DNA of 64,000 nucleotides. Source: Granulosicoccus antarcticus IMCC3135. GTDB taxonomy: Bacteria > Pseudomonadota > Gammaproteobacteria > Granulosicoccales > Granulosicoccaceae. The translations under genes were made by a program, and so were the position numbers. How positions within the stretch are numbered: position 1 is the first letter of the stretch; the number at the start of each line of letters is the position of its first letter. Shown here piece by piece: positions 62,706 to 64,000 of this stretch. The notes below the pieces were generated by a model that had not been told where the DNA came from, searched no databases, and saw nothing but the letters and a program-made list of their open reading frames with translations. The stretch is taken from positions 1,732,501-1,796,500 of the forward strand of contig NZ_CP018632.1 in the NCBI RefSeq assembly GCF_002215215.1, written 5' to 3'.

Positions 62706-62728
62706 GCATATCCAAGCGCTGGGCATAA
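62706..62728. repeat. Right terminal inverted repeat of RIT-2
   Basis: GCATATCCAAGCGCTGGGCATAA, exactly the inverse of 49883-49905, directly followed by the GGTTTT target copy (62729-62734) with no palindrome between. About 60 bp downstream of the recombinase C stop. Confidence 0.88.
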
Positions 62729-62734
62729 GGTTTT

Positions 62735-63486
62735 CTGACCCTCGCTGGAATGATGACCGTGCCGGAGTAGTCCGCCCAACTCTGATAGGTAGCGTTGATT
62801 TTGGCCACCCAGGGGTGAGGTTTTGTGACTGCCGACTTCAAGCAGTCGGGAACCACAATCTGGGTAATTCCACCGAAGAAGTCGAAGGCTGCATTATGGC
62901 TGTGAATCCAGTCCGCCTCTGTCTGCGATAGCGAGGCGTGCGCAAACGTATAGCCCGATGCACCGAGTACCGCCACAAAGATCTGCGCATTGACCAACTC
63001 ACCGGTGGCGGCATCGACGATCGGTACTGTCCGGCCAGCGTAATCGACGAAGCACTTCTCGCCAGCGATGTGCACCTGACGCATGGAGCGCTTCTGTGTG
63101 CCGAGCCAGTCCTTGTAGCGATTGCAGAAATGCGAGTAGCTGTAGCCGTTGTCGGGGTACATCTCGCGGTACTCCTCCCACAGCAACAGCAGTGTCATGC
63201 CCTTGGTTGACAATTCCTGCTGCAGGGTGGGGAAATCAGGGGCCACAAAGTCAGTAGCGCGGCCAGCACTGGCGGGCGGAAACAAAGCAGCGCCCAGGTC
63301 TCGTTCACTCATGCCGTCAGGCAATGGCCATGACAGCCCAGCTTGGCGAGCACGCTTGAGATAGTTGGACACCGTGCCGTAGCCGATGTTCTGGGAGGAC
63401 GCAATCTGCCGCTGGCTCAGGCCAGCTTCGAAGTGCAGACGCAGGATGGTTTTGATCTTTCGCATTGGGAGTCTCGGTGTAGCCAA
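62735..63486 (-). pseudogene. istA: IstA transposase, N-terminal part (split by RIT-2)
   Basis: About 250 residues: MRKIKTILRLHFEAGLSQRQ with the HTH IASSQNIGYGTVSNYLKRA, then EKCFVDYAGRTVPIVD (first catalytic Asp) and QIVVPDCLKSAVTKPH (second). It ends ARVRK at the RIT-2 insertion, eight codons before the catalytic Glu found in the part at 49049-49856. Confidence 0.92.
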
Positions 63487-63559
63487 AACTGCGTACTCTT
63501 ATTCGAAGGAGCTCGCAGCATAACGGCTAGTAAAAACAATGCGTTAGATCTGATTCTGA

Positions 63560-63700
63560 TCGATGGTGATCACTGATTCTGGCATCGTGATCAGTGATTC
63601 TGACAAGTTGATCAGCGATTCTGGTCCGAGGTCAAAAGTGATCACCTTCAGAGCAGAATCGATGATCACCTTCGATCAGAAAAGGTGATCACCATGAATC
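63560..63700. repeat. GTGATCAC-type repeats at the end of IS21 element 2
   Basis: At least seven copies of (G)TGATCA(C) in 140 bp, several followed by CTGATTCTG or CTTC. Similar sites occur at the other end (48135-48215). Multiple short repeats at both ends are the expected IstA binding sites of IS21-family elements. Confidence 0.7.
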
Positions 63701-63703
63701 AGG

Positions 63704-64000
63704 GTGAGTCAGCCGAGGGAACTTCCCCCTCGGCTGCTCGCAGAACCACGGCGTGAACCTCTCGACTCACCGGGCTCCCATTGATCCAGCCACATACGAA
63801 GATGAACGACGCCAATGCGGGAAAAGTCCCGAATCACGTTGCGACACCTCACGTATCCATTTGCCCGCACGAACAATATGTGCGCGTAATCGTTTGTACT
63901 TCCGCATAGCCCATCGAGCAAGTGCCTTGTCCAGATGAAAAGAGATATCTTTAAGGGCAGAACGACGAAAGTGGCAGTAATAACTCATCCAGCCCCGAAT
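63704..64000 (-). ncRNA. Group II intron 2, 3' part (runs off the window)
   Basis: Minus strand. Domain V at 63777-63743 (GAGCCCGGTGAGT...TTCACGCCGTGGTTC) and a domain VI hairpin with arms AGCCGAGGG / CCCTCGGCT, almost identical to intron 1. The boundary is placed at 63704 because the match to intron 1 ends there (ACTCACCC, then different sequence). Confidence 0.8.
63767..64000 (-). CDS. Group II intron 2 reverse transcriptase/maturase, C-terminal part
   Basis: Reads IRGWMSYYCHFRRSALKDIS, then LARWAMRKYKRLRAHIVRAG and ends AGSMGAR with a stop inside domain V. This matches the maturase end of the RT at 56932-58194 (VRWAMRKFKRLRGH; VGAMGAR). The rest of the gene lies outside the window. Confidence 0.9.
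   Translation of the reverse strand: MRGWMSYYCHFRRSALKDISFHLDKALARWAMRKYKRLRAHIVRAGKWIREVSQRDSGLFPHWRRSSSYVAGSMGAR

Larger units (their letters stand above)
49857..62728 (+). mobile_element. RIT-type element 2, carrying three nested insertions
   Basis: 12,872 bp, or 3446 bp after subtracting IS630, the plus-strand IS21-type element and the four-gene IS21 element with their target copies; RIT-1 is 3396 bp. Flanked by GGTTTT (49851-49856 and 62729-62734). Three recombinase genes run on the plus strand as in RIT-1. Inverted repeats at 49883-49905 and 62706-62728. Confidence 0.88.
48117..63703 (-). mobile_element. IS21-type element 2, split by RIT-2
   Basis: Left end TGCGTATTCCGGCGAAG at 48117, also seen in the solo end at 33671. 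Minus-strand istA (63486-62735 plus 49856-49049) and istB (48967-48209). The right end contains many GTGATCA(C) repeats (63560-63700); its exact terminus is uncertain and may lie beyond or at the group II intron that starts at 63704. Without RIT-2 the element is about 2.7 kb. Confidence 0.8.

Overview
The window is most likely chromosomal DNA of a gram-negative, probably gammaproteobacterial host with roughly balanced base composition. Only the first genes point to a cell type: an ABC-transporter capsule export set (KpsM end, KpsT, KpsE, KpsD) as used for group 2-type capsules. The species cannot be named from sequence alone. No rRNA, tRNA or CRISPR array was seen.

Layout. 1-33.6 kb is a large surface-polysaccharide locus. 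It starts with export genes, then carries glycosyltransferases of several folds (GT32-like, GT61, GT2, GT4, several as two-domain fusions), three intact sulfotransferase-like genes plus a broken fourth, a UDP-xylose synthase, a secreted protein with a possible GlyGly-CTERM tail and several unrecognised proteins. Together these suggest a sulfated, xylose-containing or xylose-derived polysaccharide. An IS66 element with a 9-bp target duplication (23994-25606) and an IS1595 remnant lie inside. The locus is interrupted at 33.6 kb by a transposon pile and resumes at 43.3-47.9 kb with a tightly overlapping cassette (unknown/GT-like, HAD phosphatase, fused nucleotidyltransferase-kinase, nucleotidyltransferase) that could make an activated non-sugar or unusual sugar donor.

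33.6-43.0 kb and 48.1-64.0 kb are nested mobile elements whose boundaries can be read to the base. Island 1: an IS5 (IS427-type) transposase gene is split by a four-gene IS21-type element (34316-41050). Its istA is split by a three-recombinase (RIT-type) element (36535-39930), and an IS1380 element (41395-42976) follows. Island 2: a second IS21-type element (from 48117) has its istA split by a second RIT element (49857-62728). That RIT contains an IS630 element in its first recombinase gene, and in its third recombinase gene both a plus-strand IS21-type element (itself carrying a group II intron in its terminal repeat) and another four-gene IS21 element. Removing the inserts with one target-site copy restores every interrupted reading frame exactly.

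The most interesting material is the pair of RIT elements. Both lie in istA beside codons of the DDE catalytic triad and both make 6-bp target duplications. At only one end each carries a 26-bp cap made of 6 bp plus a perfect 20-bp palindrome. Their termini share a 10-7-10 bp repeat layout that also marks a decayed third copy at 29.4-30.1 kb. The four-gene IS21 subgroup, with two conserved accessory genes around istAB, is the second candidate for an undescribed system.
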